NCBI GenBank assembly: GCA_950295325.1
Contig: OX485809.1
Location: 27,418,144 to 27,482,143 of the forward strand
Length of the DNA: 64,000 nt
DNA from: Polytrichum commune
Lineage: Eukaryota > Streptophyta > Polytrichopsida > Polytrichales > Polytrichaceae
Direction: 5' to 3'
Shown in pieces: positions 11,154 to 22,800 of this stretch. Both the position numbers and the translations under genes were made by a program. The notes beneath the pieces were generated by a model. It was not told where the DNA came from and made no database searches. It saw only the letters and a list, made by a program, of their open reading frames with translations. Within the stretch, counting starts at the first letter, position 1; each line of letters starts with the position of its first letter.

Positions 11154-12125
11154 TGTCGCGCACCTCTCCATGAGGAGTGCCCGAAACACCATGGGCACAA
11201 GGGGGACCCCGGAGTGACACCCGGGACTTGTGGCGCCGTTGGTGAGAGGGCCCAAGTGATCCTAGTGTGGGTGAGGGCCCCGGGCGTTGGGAACGCCTCC
11301 CACCCACGGAGACTAGGAGGCACAAGGGTAAGGCCATGAGTTATGCGTAGCTCATGGCGTGGTGATTCTAGAAAGCTCAAGAACACCTCAATCGGAGGTG
11401 TGAGCTAGGAGTTATGGCCATTTGAGTGGGGCGCTGTCCCGGGACAGCGCCCTGTTACAGCAGTGCCTGGGAGTGATTCCCGGGACTGCCAAGGTTCAAA
11501 CAGGCATAACTTCCTCAATACTTGCCCGAATGGGGCAAGTGAGGACTCCATCGGCATCTACGTGAAACGTAGATGAAGATGGAGTGGTTGGTTGTTATGA
11601 TCAGACATCATACAAGGAAGTTATGATGGTCTGAAGCTGCTGGGCGGTTCTAGGCCCAGCAGCTAAAGGAAAATGTCCACTTGGCCCCAACTCTTGGTAG
11701 AGAGACAAGAGGTTGGTTGACGGTGGGGTAGGGGCCCCGCGTGAAGTCCTAGAGGCTTATATGGGTGAGGTGGTGTGGCCTCACCCACCCGAGGCCGAAC
11801 GGCACGGCCTCCATGGGCATTGGCCCATTGTGAGGCCATAGTTGCCTAGTATGGTTCGGGTTGTTGTAGTGTTGCTCCGGCAACGCGATGATCAACATAG
11901 GATTGGACTTCCATGGATGGAAGTCCACATTGGGGAAATGGGTTACCGATTAAGGGGTGAGCCCCGAAAGCAAAGTAGGAGGGTTGGTTCCCTCCTATGA
12001 ACTATTGGTCCGGGGTAAGAGGAGCTATCCATTAGCATGGCGGAATGCGAAGGGTTAGCGCTCGTAACCTTTGCTAGAAACGAGAATTGGCAAGATTATT
12101 AAGGGACCTAGCAAGGGTTGCGACA
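11154..12125 (+). repeat. 3' LTR of the full family A element
   Basis: At 972 bp it has the same length as the 5' LTR and reads the same throughout by eye, including the private variants GTGAAACGTAG and GAGTTATGCGTAG. This near or full identity dates the insertion as the youngest or among the youngest in the window. Confidence 0.95.
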
Positions 12126-13056
12126 CAAGGCCACTCTCTCCTCCTCCTTCTCACCACCATCCGGAAGCCGGGCCCAGCCGAGAGACCCCATGGCGAAATG
12201 TGGATTTATCCGCTTGGGACTTTCCGGAAAATCCATTCAAACGGTTCCAGGAGGGGATGGAGGACCTGCAGACCCAGTATTACCGGCTGGAACACATCGT
12301 CCGAGGGGCGAACCATGCTCTGGACGACTGCGGACCCGGAAATATTCTCTGGGAGTTGGCAAAGAGGGCGGACCAGAAGGAGCTTGAGCAGGCCAAGACG
12401 GAGAACGCCCATCTCACCGCACAGGTAGCGGCCATGACTCAGGAGCTGAGTCAGAAGAGCGAGGAGATCCGGAAGTACCACGCGGAGCAGGCAATGCTCT
12501 TCAGCCGGATCTGGGAGCTGGTGGGTCATCCGGCGGAGATCGTCAACAAGGCGCATCTCTATGACCGGATGATGGAGTCCGGAGAACCCGCTTCCGCCAG
12601 GCAGACCCTTCCCATCCTCGTGAAGTACTCACGGACGATGAAGGATCTCCTGGCGGAAATCCAGAAGGTGGTTCCGCCAAGCGGAACACCCCGGAGGGTA
12701 CTCTATCCGGGACCGCCAGGATCACCAACCGGAACCCTCTACGAGGTGGTTGGTGAAGTGGCCCTGGTTCAGAATCCGCCGTCGTCTGCAGGACCCAGCC
12801 AGCAGGGAGGCGGCTCCCGGCCTGGTAGTACCGGAGGGGCTCCGGAAAGGGTCCGTTCTCCCCAGGTGAGGAGGAAGAGCACCGGGTCGGTCAGATCCAG
12901 AAGAGGCCAGTCCCCTGTTCCGCAGAACTCAGATCGGTCCCGGACTCCGGACAGGGCTAGGACGCCGATCCGGCATCAAACTTCGGATCGGGAAGCAACT
13001 CCGAGTAGGGGCAAGGCCCCTATGACCCACGCCTCGCCATCGTCTCCTCCGGATTG

Positions 13057-15334
13057 CCAAATGGTCAGTCCCTTTCCAATGACATGCACCTCATTTATTT
13101 CACATAGAGTGAAATGTTGACAAAAATCTAATGTCCCACATCAAAAGGTTACATGCATCGCCGCCTCCTTTGCTTCATGCGGTTCGCCCTTTGCAAACCG
13201 TACTTTGGTGGGCTTGCCGGCTCTACCCGTCCGCGAGCCCCAACCCCCTTGTGAGCTTTCGGCTCATGAAAGAGTCCGTTGCCTCTTTGACAACTCATGA
13301 GACATATCTCCCATTCATTTGAGCCTCAAGGTATACATGACTTGGCCTTGGCTTAAGGCTACTAGCCTTGGCCACAAAGCCACCATCTAATTCTCCGTCC
13401 ACCGCAACAATATGTTTTGGCTCGGTCCGCAAAGCCAACTTTTAACATTTCGTCCGTGGGACGAATTGGTTTAGTGCCACAAAAGCAATTTCCAATAATT
13501 TGTCCACAAAACAAACATGTTTTCCCTTGATAGCACAAAGCCACCTTCCCACACTCCGTATGCGGCACGAACATGAATTGCCTTGGTAGGACAAACCCAC
13601 CTTCCAACATTCCGTCTGCGGCATGAGTATGATTTGCCTTGGAAGAATAAAGCCACCTTTCAACATTCCGTTAGCGGCACCAACATATTTTGCCTAAGTA
13701 AAATGAACCAAACAATTTGCACTCATTTCTTTGGGACCAACTTTGGCTAAAGCCACTTGTGGTGATGCGCCGCCAAACTTTTCTTCGGGACCATCGGATT
13801 CAATGATCTTGCAAACTTGATGATCCCCACCATGTCCTCAAGAAGCCTTGGGGACTTAAACAAGGCATCCACCACCCGCTTTTAAAACCCCACCTAAAAC
13901 GATGCATTTCTTAGAAAGCTCGTCCGTTTTAGGTGTATCCTTCATTTGTGCGTTTGAATAGCGCACATAGGCCTTAAGGGGCCCCGGGTGCCTCATTAGC
14001 ACCAAGTTCATTTCAACATCCGAACCTTCGAAGCATCTCGAATTGAAATTTCAATCCAACATTAATACCCTCCAAGGTTTTGGGTGCATTCGGTATTCTA
14101 GGCCCCAAATACTATTTGAGGTTTGCGGGAGCCCTTTCAAAGGACAACTCCATTTTCCTCACCGAATCCACCCTCATGCCCACCATTACCATTAAAATCA
14201 ATGGTATGGTCAAACTCCATTTGCACATGATCCTTGTTCCAATTTGAGCCTCACAACCTTTTGGAAACCCCGGGCTCACCATCATAACCCGCATTTTTGA
14301 TACCCATGTTTCCCTCAAAGTGCGAGCTCAAAACTTGGAACCCTGCTCTGATACCAAGTGTCGCAACCCTTGCTAGCCCCCCCTTGACCATCTTGCCAAT
14401 TTTCAATTCTAGCAAAGGTTACGAGTCGCTAACCCTTCGCATACCGCCATGCTAATGGTTAGCTCCTCCTACCCCGGACCTTATAGTTCATAGGAGGGAA
14501 CCAACCCTCCTACTTTGCTTTCGGGACTCACCCCTTAATCGGTAACCCATTCCTAGATGTGGACTTCCATCCATGGAAGTCCAATCCCATGTTGATCATC
14601 GCGTTGCCGGAGCAACACTACAACAACCCGAACCATACTAGGCAACTATGGCCTCACAATGGGCCAATGCCCATGGAGGCCTTGCCATTCGGCCTCGGGT
14701 GGGTGAGGCCACACCACCTCACCCATATAAGCCTCTAGGACTTCACGCGGGGCCCCTACCCCACCGTCAACCAACCTCTTGTCTCTCTACCAAGAGTTGG
14801 GGCCAAGTGGACATTTTTCCTTTAGCTGCTGGGCCTAGAACCCCCTAGCAGCTTCAGACCATCATAACTTCCTTGTATGATGTCTGATCATAACAACCAA
14901 CCACTCCATCTTCATCTACGCTTCACGTAGATGCCGATGGACTCCTCACTTGCCCCATTCGGACAAGTATTGAGGACGTTATGCCTGTTTGAACCTTGGC
15001 AGTCCCGGGAATCACTCCCAGGCACTGCTGTACCAGGGCGCTGTCCCGGGACAGCGCCCCACTCAAATGGCCATAACTCCTAGCTCACACCTCCGATTGA
15101 GGTGTTCTTGAGCTTTCTAGAATCACCACGCCATGAGCTACGCATAGCTCATGGCCTTACCCTTGTGCCTCCTAGTCTTCGTGGGTGGGAGGCGTTCCCA
15201 ACGCCCGGGGCCCTCGCCCACACTAGGATCACTTGGGACCTCTCACCAACGGCGCCACAAGTCCCAGGTGTCACTCCGGGGTCCCCCTTGTGCCCATGGT
15301 GTTTCGGGCACTCCTTATGGAGAGGTGCGCGACA
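13057..15334 (-). mobile_element. Truncated family A retrotransposon (5' LTR plus 1.3 kb interior)
   Basis: On the minus strand it has a 5' LTR (15334-14359, 976 bp), a primer site GGTATCAGAGCAGGG (RC of 14341-14356), and interior matching 5818 to about 7107 of the full copy in reverse. It ends near 13057-13078 with no 3' LTR, so about 4 kb of interior plus the other LTR were deleted. The right flank is GATCG (15335-15339). The left junction shows GATTG (13052-13056), which may be the duplication with one change or chance. The gag-like frame resumes at 15335 and stops at 15370. Confidence 0.85.
14359..15334 (-). repeat. 5' LTR of the truncated family A element
   Basis: A 976-bp LTR in minus orientation, TGTCGCAACC (14359) to GTGCGCGACA (15334). 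It differs from the 4846 copy by scattered substitutions (CCCCCCCTTGACCATC at its 3' end), so it is an older or different subfamily member. Confidence 0.9.
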
Positions 15335-15370
15335 GATCGGCTCCGAAGAAGCACCGCTCTTCCTAGTTAG

Positions 15371-16091
15371 GAGAGTAGCTAGATTATTTAGGCAGAATAG
15401 AGGTAGGCAGGTAGGACTTAGGATTTTTTGAAGATGAGTAATAACATTCTCCCTTGGGTGTGTCAGCGGAAAATCCAGATCTTGATCCGGGAAAACCGGG
15501 AGACCGGGTGTAGTTAGGGTTTTTCTTAGGGGCGGCCGCCTGGGCCGCCGCCCTCAGTTAGGGATTTTGAGCCTCTACTTAAGGCTGAATAAGGAGCTTG
15601 AGAAGGGTTCCTTCTCCATTGTTGTATTGTGATTACTCCTACTCTGAATAAATGCCTTAGTTTCTCACCCCTTGACTTCTCTTAAATGATGTTTGTGTGA
15701 ATGATCCGGAGATTGTTAGCGGAGGAGGAAGAGGGCATGAGGGATAGGAGTTCCGGATAGGACATGAGAGAGGAGACCCGGATCAGATCCGGTTATTGCC
15801 TTGTAGATCCTCTCTGAGTGTAGTGGGAGGGAAACCTCACTAATCCGGTGGGTTGAGTAATGTCTAGGTGGGATAGCCGCTGGGAAGATTGGGTGAGATC
15901 CGGAAGGGATCCGGACTTACGCCAATCCGATCTTCTGAAGAGGTCCCACCGCCCTTAGACGGACCCATCTGGATGGTGGTACGGATCGCCCAGTTAGCTC
16001 AGATTGAGTAGAATCCAAGGTAGAGGTAGCCGGATAGATCCGTCGGAAGAAGAAGGGAAGGCCCGGATCAATCAGGGTTCCGGATTGGAGG
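15371..16091 (+). other. 3' untranslated and terminal region of the composite element, left part
   Basis: No gene is seen. An AATAAA at 15647-15652 follows a TTAAGGCTGAATAAGG stretch and could be a polyadenylation signal. From 15700 the DNA is full of TCCGGA/GATCCGG words. A block at 15834-15960 (GTAGTGGGAGGGAAACCTC...GAAGGGATCCGGACTTA) has a diverged direct repeat at 49673-49790, on the far side of the CACTA insertion. The last three bases, AGG (16089-16091), are the CACTA target duplication. Confidence 0.5.
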
Positions 16092-16110
16092 CACTAGAGG
16101 AAAACAGTGT
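16092..16110 (+). repeat. Left terminal inverted repeat of the CACTA element
   Basis: CACTAGAGGAAAACAGTGT matches the right end at 18 of 19 positions. Confidence 0.93.
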
Positions 16111-17150
16111 CCAACGAGACATTGAGAAACGCGGTTTTTAACGTGGTTTAACGCAGTTTAACGCGGACATTTTTTTTGACGCACAAAATCCAAAAATGTC
16201 ACGGACGTCTTTTTGTTTTAACGTGCCCTGTTAAAACATGTTAAATGAGTTAACATGTTTTTACGTGCTGCGTTAAAACACGTTATTCAAGTAACCTTAA
16301 CTTACTTGGCACGTGACGGACTTGCCGCGTAACTTACTTGCCACGTGAGCATTTCCCGCTTTTGTGCATTCCACGTTGGATCTGACATGGACATTTTCCA
16401 ATTTTTTTAATTCCACGTCAGGTATGACGTGGGCAAGTCTCCGTCCTTGTGATGGATGCAAAAATTGCTGATGTGGCATGGAAATCTGACGTGGCGTTTA
16501 GGTTTTCAATGGCTGGGATTGTGACACATGGCGTGAACCTAGATTTCGCGTATATTTTCGCATCGACTATGTTATTTTGTGTTTACGTAAACGCAATGTG
16601 ACGTGTTTTGGAAGTGCGTCCCGGACGTCAATTTTGACGTTTTTTGACGCTGATAAACAGATGTGTCACCTATTTTAACGCATTTCGGGAAAGTCTTTAG
16701 ACGTAGGATGACGTTCGCCACGTCAACTATTTGACGCATCCAATTTGAATTTTGTGTCAAAAGAAACACAATGCAGTGTTCATGTTGACGCTGATAAACA
16801 AATGTCTCACATAATTTAACGCGTTTTGGGAAACGTCCTTAGACGTAGGATGACGTTCGCCACGTCAACAATTTGACGCATCCAATTTGAATTTTGTGTC
16901 AAGGGAAACACAATGTAGTGTTCATGTTGAGGCATAGCCAGTGTCCATTATGACACATACAAACACTCATAAACATGAACGATGACGTCAACTGATACGC
17001 GACAAAACATATTTTATAAGGCCTTTGAAACGTCATGTATAACACATTGTAACACAAAAATGAACGCGTCATAACGTGTATTAACAACGTCAATCACACT
17101 TTAACACAATGCACATAAACATCGGTAAACACTACATGTCCGTCACATGA
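16110..17150 (+). repeat. Left subterminal repeat region of the CACTA element
   Basis: This stretch carries many short repeats: TTTAACGC, GACGCATCCAATTTGAATTTTGTGTC (twice, near 16731 and 16875), and TAGACGTAGGATGACGTTCGCCACGTCAAC (twice, near 16698 and 16841). In En/Spm elements such subterminal arrays are TNPA binding sites. That role here is inferred. No gene is supported. Confidence 0.7.
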
Positions 17151-17386
17151 AGCTCATCAGTGTGCGTGCTACAACATGGAAAATTAGCCAATTGCATTGA
17201 ATATAATGCTCATACAATGTCCTGTCATTCAATAGCATAATGCATAAAGGTTGCCTGTTAATTGTGATAGCGAACACCTTTCTACTAAAATGGCGCGAGA
17301 CTACTTCTTGGAGATGCAGATGATCTTGGGTTTGGGATGCGCGCAAACGCTGCATAGCGTAAGGAGCTGCTCATGCTCGATTCTTC

Positions 17387-17968
17387 TTAATCTACACAGC
17401 CCACATCATCGCGCTAACGGTGAGTTCATAGCAACACATCATCCAGTCAAATTAGGGTGAAGAACGCTTTAGTAAGTGAGCTCTAGATCTTACGTACCTT
17501 TTTAACGCACTTAACTGGCCCTGTCGCTCGCTTGGACTGAGCCTTCTTTTCCTTCAATGGGGACTGAGCATTCTTTTCCTTCAATGGGGATTTCAGCTTC
17601 TTTGTCCCCGCTCGTGTTGTTGCCCTCCCCTGCTCTGGAATTCCCGGAGGTGTTTCATCACCGGCCCCCACTGCCGCTGCTGCCCCTTCGACTTCGGCAC
17701 GCCTTAAGTTGCTCGCGGGCCACCGAATGAAATGACCCATGGCCTGCTTCATTGTGAGGACGTCTTGATCCTCTATTGGGCACTGAAGGTCGTGGTTGTC
17801 TTTCAGGCTTGTTATCACCTGCACGGAGAATTCGTCCTCTTCAATGGTTTTGCAGTGGACCGACTCTCCAGACATTCCGTGCAACACTCCTAACCCAACA
17901 ACTTCGGTGCAGGGGTCGTCATGAGCGGCACTGAGCAACTGCACCGCCACTCCTTTTGCAAATCCACC
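17387..17968 (-). CDS. CACTA TNPA-like gene, 3' exons with DUF8039-like domain
   Basis: On the minus strand, an exon from 17968 (acceptor TCACAG|GGTGGA) to 17498 (donor AAG|GTACGT) encodes GGFAKGVAVQLLSAAH, then a V-rich strand region, then QAMGHFIRWPASNL. This pattern (VA.G, HGM, ..A.G..I.WP) matches the DUF8039-type domain found near the C-terminus of plant Ptta/En/Spm second-gene proteins. The tail is Lys-rich with a duplicated SPLKEK segment. A short last exon, 17413-17387 (acceptor GTTAG|CGC), would add eight residues and a TAA in phase. Together these look like the 3' end of the gene starting at 38514. The join to the next exon upstream is not fully resolved. Confidence 0.6.
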
Positions 17969-18059
17969 CTGTGATACCAACAATGTATCGCAGTTATGTT
18001 CTGTAACGTCACTTGAAACGTGTGCTATGTCATTCGAGTTGGAAATTCGTGTCATTCGA

Positions 18060-18330
18060 GACGCAATTTTACGTCACTGGAAACACAATTTTATGTCATT
18101 CGAGACGCAATAGTACGTCACTAGAAATGCAGTTTTATGTCATTCGGGACGCGTATTTATGTGACACGTGATGCAATGTTATGTCATTCAAGACGCGGTT
18201 TCATGTCATTCGAAACAAATACGTTATTTGGAACGCGATCTCACATTCCTTGAAACACAAAGTCTTGTCATCTAAAACACAATGTAACATACTGGAAAAT
18301 GTGATCTACACAATGAACGCCCTTTAATAG
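18060..18330 (+). repeat. AACGTCA/GAAACGC repeat cluster in a TNPA gene intron
   Basis: About ten copies of a degenerate motif (ATGTCATTCGAGACGC, ACGTCACTAGAAATGC) occur within 270 bp. They lie between two exons of the minus-strand TNPA-like gene. They are of the same class as the terminal arrays but sit within the gene. Confidence 0.7.
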
Positions 18331-19018
18331 GCATGATCTGAAACTTTCTTCTCGATGGAAAGCGTTGCGATCGTTTTGACAACCTGTTGCTCGTCCGCTG
18401 TTTCGGAGGACGCCTTTTCCTCCGAAGGTGCTTTGGGTCCGTCACTGCCGTCATGCAAACCTTGAGGAGGTGAACCTACGTCATTGGGAGTGGCGGCCTC
18501 CTCCGTCTCCACATCTTCTTGCGGGGCGCCCTCCTCCGTCCTGGCGTCTTCCTCGGGCCCCTCCCCCTCATCCGGCTCTGTCAGAGTGTCCACCGCCTCC
18601 TCCGGGGACTCTTCCGTCTCCGTGGCAGCCTTTCTTGCCGGGTCGGGGAGCGTGGCTACATCCTCTGCGTCGTCCATGTCAGGCTCCAGAGTGACAACGA
18701 CTTCTTTTGCTGTCCTACTGCTGCCTCGTTTGGGCTGCGCTCTCCCTCCTGAGTCCTTGGTGCCCTTCTGTTTGGGCGCCGCTGGCTCGACGAATGGTGG
18801 AGGTGCAGCCCTAGCCATGGTGGCGTGTAACTCCGTCAGCAAGTCCTCCACCTTCTTCAACTTCTTCTCTTGGGCCGCAAACAATGCTTCAATCTTATCC
18901 ATCCTCGCATCATCATCACCTTCTGGCTTCCGCTTCCTTGTTGTGAGGCGGTCTTCCAAGTCCTTTCGCCTCATTGCCTTCACCTCGATCGCAACTTCCG
19001 CTTCTGTTGGCCTTCGTC
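18324..19018 (-). CDS. CACTA TNPA-like gene, middle exon (coiled coil and acidic region)
   Basis: The exon begins at 19018 after acceptor AAATTAG and reads RRPTEAEVAIEVKAMRRKDL. It continues through a Lys/Glu coiled coil (MDKIEALFAAQEKKLKKVEDLL) and a long acidic low-complexity stretch of about 110 residues, stopping at 18324 or spliced earlier at CAG|GTTGTC. The start recalls the segment after the Transposase_24 region in plant Ptta/En/Spm proteins, where a P(T/S)xAE motif and a basic helix precede a coiled coil. The incoming phase (2 bases) does not fit the phase-0 donor at 35827 directly, so a small exon may be missing or lost. The MULE insertion lies in this intron. Confidence 0.55.
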
Positions 19019-19079
19019 CTAATTTTATACTCTGCGCATGAGTCCCACCTTGTCATTTCCTGGCCAAACAACCACAACT

Positions 19080-19299
19080 GTGCTCGTCTATCCTAGTGCG
19101 TCACTTGTAACATTACACCGTCCACATATGTTTAAAGTGACACAAGCATGTTACTTTAAATGTGCTGAAACGCAATTTTACGTCACTTGAATCGCAAAGT
19201 TACGTCATGTGAAACACAGAGTCACGTCACTTGAAACACAAGGTGACGTCATAAGAAACGCAATTTAACGTCATAAGAAACGCAACGGTCACGTCGTGA
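19080..19299 (+). repeat. AACGTCA/GAAACGC repeat cluster beside the MULE insertion
   Basis: A tandem-like run of TTACGTCACTTGAATCGC and ACGTCATAAGAAACGC units is interrupted at 19300 by the MULE and resumes at 35648 with the same unit type. The nine bases ACGTCGTGA (19291-19299) are the MULE target duplication and recur at 35639-35647. Confidence 0.8.
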
Positions 19300-19386
19300 G
19301 GGACGAGACTTGTATGTGAGCGGTGAGCAGAGAGCGAAGAGCAGAGAGTGGCGATTTGGAGAGCGGAGAGCAGAAATGGTGTAAAA
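19300..19386 (+). repeat. Left terminal inverted repeat of the MULE
   Basis: It reads GGGACGAGACTTGTATGTGAGCGG and then purine-rich GAGAGC units. It pairs imperfectly with 35540-35638. Terminal GGG is common in MULE ends. Confidence 0.75.
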
Positions 19387-19869
19387 ATAGGAAATATTCT
19401 ATATTAAATTTAGAATTTCCTTAAAATAGTACAAGAATATACTTAGAATATTCCAGATTATGCCAGAAATAGAAAAAATTTGGGACCTATTTCCGTGGAA
19501 TGTGTAGGCACTAAATAAAATAAATGCCTTGAATTTGAAATGGTCTGATTTAGTTTGGGAACCGTGAAGTGCAAAAATGATAGTAAAATTGTGATATAAT
19601 AAATAAGTAGATGATGAAAACCAAGGATGATCCCAAGATGTATAGAGACACATGATACAGTTGAGTATTGTAATCCAACATTTTGAGTTGAATAAAAATA
19701 ATCCATGCGATTGTATTTATTATATTATTGAGCTGACAATCTTAAATTATTCAATGAAAATCTTATATCACTTAGTCTATGTCGTACTCGATTAGAAACA
19801 TGGATGAATAGGCACTACTTCATCGATCTATCATGTTGATGGGAGAAAGGGACACTCCTAGAGTAAATC
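19387..19869 (+). other. AT-rich MULE subterminal region
   Basis: AT-rich DNA with no credible gene. It serves as the 3' flank of the minus-strand transposase and contains the inner part of the inverted repeat near 19489. Confidence 0.5.
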
Positions 19870-22800
19870 CTAGGTCCGATCTAAAGGGTGAGTTAAAATT
19901 CCACTCTCGAGAATTACTTTGACCTCGTTGAAACTGAAGGTTGGCGCGTGGATGAAAAGGTCTACATCAGGATTGCGATGGCAGACCTTTAAAAGAATAT
20001 AGTAAACATGCTTGCAATACGAGAATTGATTCCGCCCTCGAAAGTTGGTCATTGTCTTCTTGAACGCAGGGCATGTGCAACCCGGGAGGGAACTGATGGT
20101 GATATGGTATTGTGTCACATCGGGTGGCATCATCGAGTCTAGCGCAATGATGCAGCCATGGCCAGGGTGAGGAATCATTGTGACCGAGCGGAGTTGAGCT
20201 TTGAGGGAGTCCGAAGAGCCCATGGATAGCCGCTGCTGAGGGTTTGGACGGGTTGCGGTGCGCTTAACGAGCTTCCCTTCTCTCTTCCCAGGATACCTGT
20301 CCGCATCTGCTGGCACCGGCACGGAGTCTAGATTTGCCGGAGACGGTGCAGTGGAAAAGAGCCTTCTGGGTGAGACTGGCACTTTCTGCGGCAGTTGGAA
20401 TCCGGCCGCCTCGAGGGCCAGGATCTCACATTGCTTGAGGTTAGTGCCAAGTTTCACTGGCCAAACATCCGGAATGCTTGGTCTCTCCTGTTCCGCAGAG
20501 TATTGAACAACCCATTTGCGCCTGCTACCCTTAACGCACCTATGGATATCATCTGAGCAGAAGAAAAACTCTGTGGTCTCTTTCACATTCCTCCTAGTGC
20601 TGTGCCATAGACCGGTGTACGTAGGGGCAGGGGTTGATTTTGCACCCCTTACGATTCTCTCAGTACACTTCTTTTTGGTGACAGCTCTCTGTGCCCAACA
20701 ACATTTGGCAGAAGTCTTTGGCAACCGAGCGATGTGCCACTCCTTCACGTTCACCCTAGTCTCCTCGACGGCAGTGACGTGGCTGATCCGTCCCTCGGGG
20801 ATGTGGGACGGGACGACATTGTCGGCATATGGCGCCATGGGTGCAACTTCCGGGACATTGGAATCATCCTCTTCAATAATTATGGGCATGTTAGTGGAAC
20901 GAGTCCGGACAGCCCTACCAGAGCCACGGGGATGTGAGAAGTTGACCTTATCAGGTCTGTGCGACTCCTCTTCTGCTCCAAGAGGTAGATCTGCTTTCCG
21001 TTTCGTGGACCCGAATACCTCTTCCCCAGCCATGCAAGGCACCCGGGTACAGAACTCTTCTGCTCCAGGCATGTCCATCATGGGGTCTTCGAGGACTAAA
21101 GGATTACCCGTTTGCTTCGCCCTGCGCTCTGCCAACCTTAGCTTGAGCTCTTTCTTTGTAGGGCCTGTACCGCCGACATCACCTTTCAGGAACTGGTAGT
21201 AATTGACAACCTGTAGGAAGCCTCGAACGAAGTCGTCCACGGTAGCAACATAGAGGTCGCCGCCGCTATTTCCAGACACTTGAAGCCACTTGTTGTGTAT
21301 TGATTCGGCGAGATTACATGAAGGCATTTCTGCTAGTTCTCCTTCTGTAAATTTCTGCGTGCACATAGTGGAAGCAATTATAAATTGGAGAAGAGTTGTG
21401 AAAATTACAGTGAAAGAAAAAAAAAACAACAAGTTTTGGGACAACATACCCCGGTCATGAAGCCTCCCCATTGGCGATAACGGAAATGCCAGAATGCAAG
21501 CCAGAGCTCCAGTTTGTCAAGTGCCTTCTCTGTCACTGCCCCGGCGGATACCCACCATGCACGTAGCCCGTGGTACAGGTTTTCCGCTTCGTCCATGGTC
21601 CTCGCGGTCCTATATTGGTGGCACATCTTCTTGTGCTGCTCCCAGAGTTCTTCGGGAATGTATTTCTCGGTATACTTAACCATAGATTGGGTCCAATGAA
21701 ACTGACAGGTTCTCTCCCGGTCATCCATGCGGTCCTCCTTCTTCCCGTTGCCATATATGACCCGAACTGCATTCCAATTGGCCTGGGCGCTGTCGGCCAT
21801 GAAACCCTTGAAGTTGGTATCGACAACACCATTCCTCTCCATCACAGCATTGAGATTCTTCCAAAAAACGATCTGGGCATCACAGTCCTCCGATTGCATG
21901 TCACAACTTGCAATGGTCATGACACGACAATACGTGGAGTCATACACGTGGCATGCCATTGTGGTCCATTGTCTAACCCGTTTCACATGGTCGAACATCA
22001 TCCAAGCATTCTCCAGATCTTCGCCGGGCTGCATACGCTTCACCAAGTCTACCCCACTACCAGGCCCGACTTCCGACATCTTGAAGACAAAAACCTTGTC
22101 AAGATCAGCCCCTTGACCAGGGAATTTGTTCTCCTGAACAAAGGCCCATAAACTGATTCCACGGAGTTTGGTGATAGAGTCCATGACACCATACCTTTTG
22201 AGGTATCGGAAGCTCATGACCTTGTTGCGGATGTTCGGGGAAGCCATGTCCTTGCACCGGTCGAATACAGGAACAAGTTCCTCCAGAGTGAGCTTCTTTG
22301 GTGGCGCGTCATCGGATTGAAGAAGATAGTTGCCAATTAGAACTTTGCTAGCCTCCAACACAAGTGCACTCTTGGTAGCCTGAGGAGTCTTCTCGATCTG
22401 TTCTTCAATTAGGCCACTGATCTCAGCCTTAGTGTCTCTGTAGTCGCCCACCTTGACAGGGTGATCGTGAGTTCCAATGTGGATGCACGCTCTTGTGTGG
22501 TTGTTTTTGCCAGCAACATAATAAATTTTCGCTCCACATGTAGCAATACATGTTGGGGGTTCTTTACATACCTTGCAAACAAACGTAGAGTCAGGTGGGG
22601 GCGCTTGATCCACTACAAAGGCTTGGAGGGTACAACCTTCAAACTCTGTCTCGTTGACTTCGAAAATACGAGGTCGGCGGATCAAATATTCGCACTCCTT
22701 GTTGTTGCAACGCAGGTGTCCAACGCAAGCGGAAGAACGGAAGGACAAACCAAAGTCGTTTGTGATGTTGGTGGTGATGGTCTTCGTCCACACATGGCCG

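Larger units (their letters stand above)
4846..12125 (+). mobile_element. Full-length Ty3/gypsy (chromovirus-like) retrotransposon, family A, duplication CAAGG
   Basis: The element has a 5' LTR (4846-5817), primer site, decayed gag-pol, polypurine tract and 3' LTR (11154-12125). Target duplications CAAGG lie at 4841-4845 and 12126-12130. The LTRs are both 972 bp, and by eye I find no difference between them, so insertion is recent. Yet the interior is full of stops, lacks the RT core, and holds a frame-breaking tandem duplication. It must have been copied by proteins from another member (inference). It interrupts the gag-like ORF between codons AGG and CCA, and the frame is restored on excision. 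Integrase and a decayed chromodomain place it in the chromovirus side of Ty3/gypsy. Confidence 0.95.
3087..15370 (+). pseudogene. Gag-like ORF of the composite element, split by three retroelement insertions
   Basis: The ORF pieces are 3087-3547, 4527-4845, 12131-13051 and 15335-15370, ending at TAG 15368. Excluding the insertions and one duplication copy each, they join in one frame. The frame is open from 2916, giving 635 codons; the first good ATG is at 3087. Segment 1 has a WTPDVWNRVYGFP-like region. Segment 2 (MANTLFGAMSG...) has a WGLII..EIVGRALP helix region that loosely recalls plant transposon gag-like or 'putative plant transposon' proteins. Segment 3 has a long coiled coil (about 12290-12500), then a Pro/Ser/Arg-rich tail with RSRTPDRARTP-type repeats. 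I see no zinc knuckle, protease or RT. I do not recognise the family, so 'gag-like' is inferred from the coiled coil, basic tail and element context. As it stands it cannot be translated whole. Confidence 0.55.

Noticed and set aside
13052-15339. GATTG/GATCG as a target duplication of the truncated family A copy
   Set aside because: It has one mismatch, and the left end is an internal deletion point rather than an LTR end, so a duplication is not expected there. Kept only as a possibility.
18428-19041. Plus-strand ORFs opposite the TNPA middle exon
   Set aside because: Shadow frames of the acidic minus-strand exon; composition is the complement of an Asp/Glu-rich sequence.
20516-22151. Plus-strand ORFs opposite the MULE transposase
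   Set aside because: Antisense shadows of a gene with clear domains and splice sites on the minus strand.
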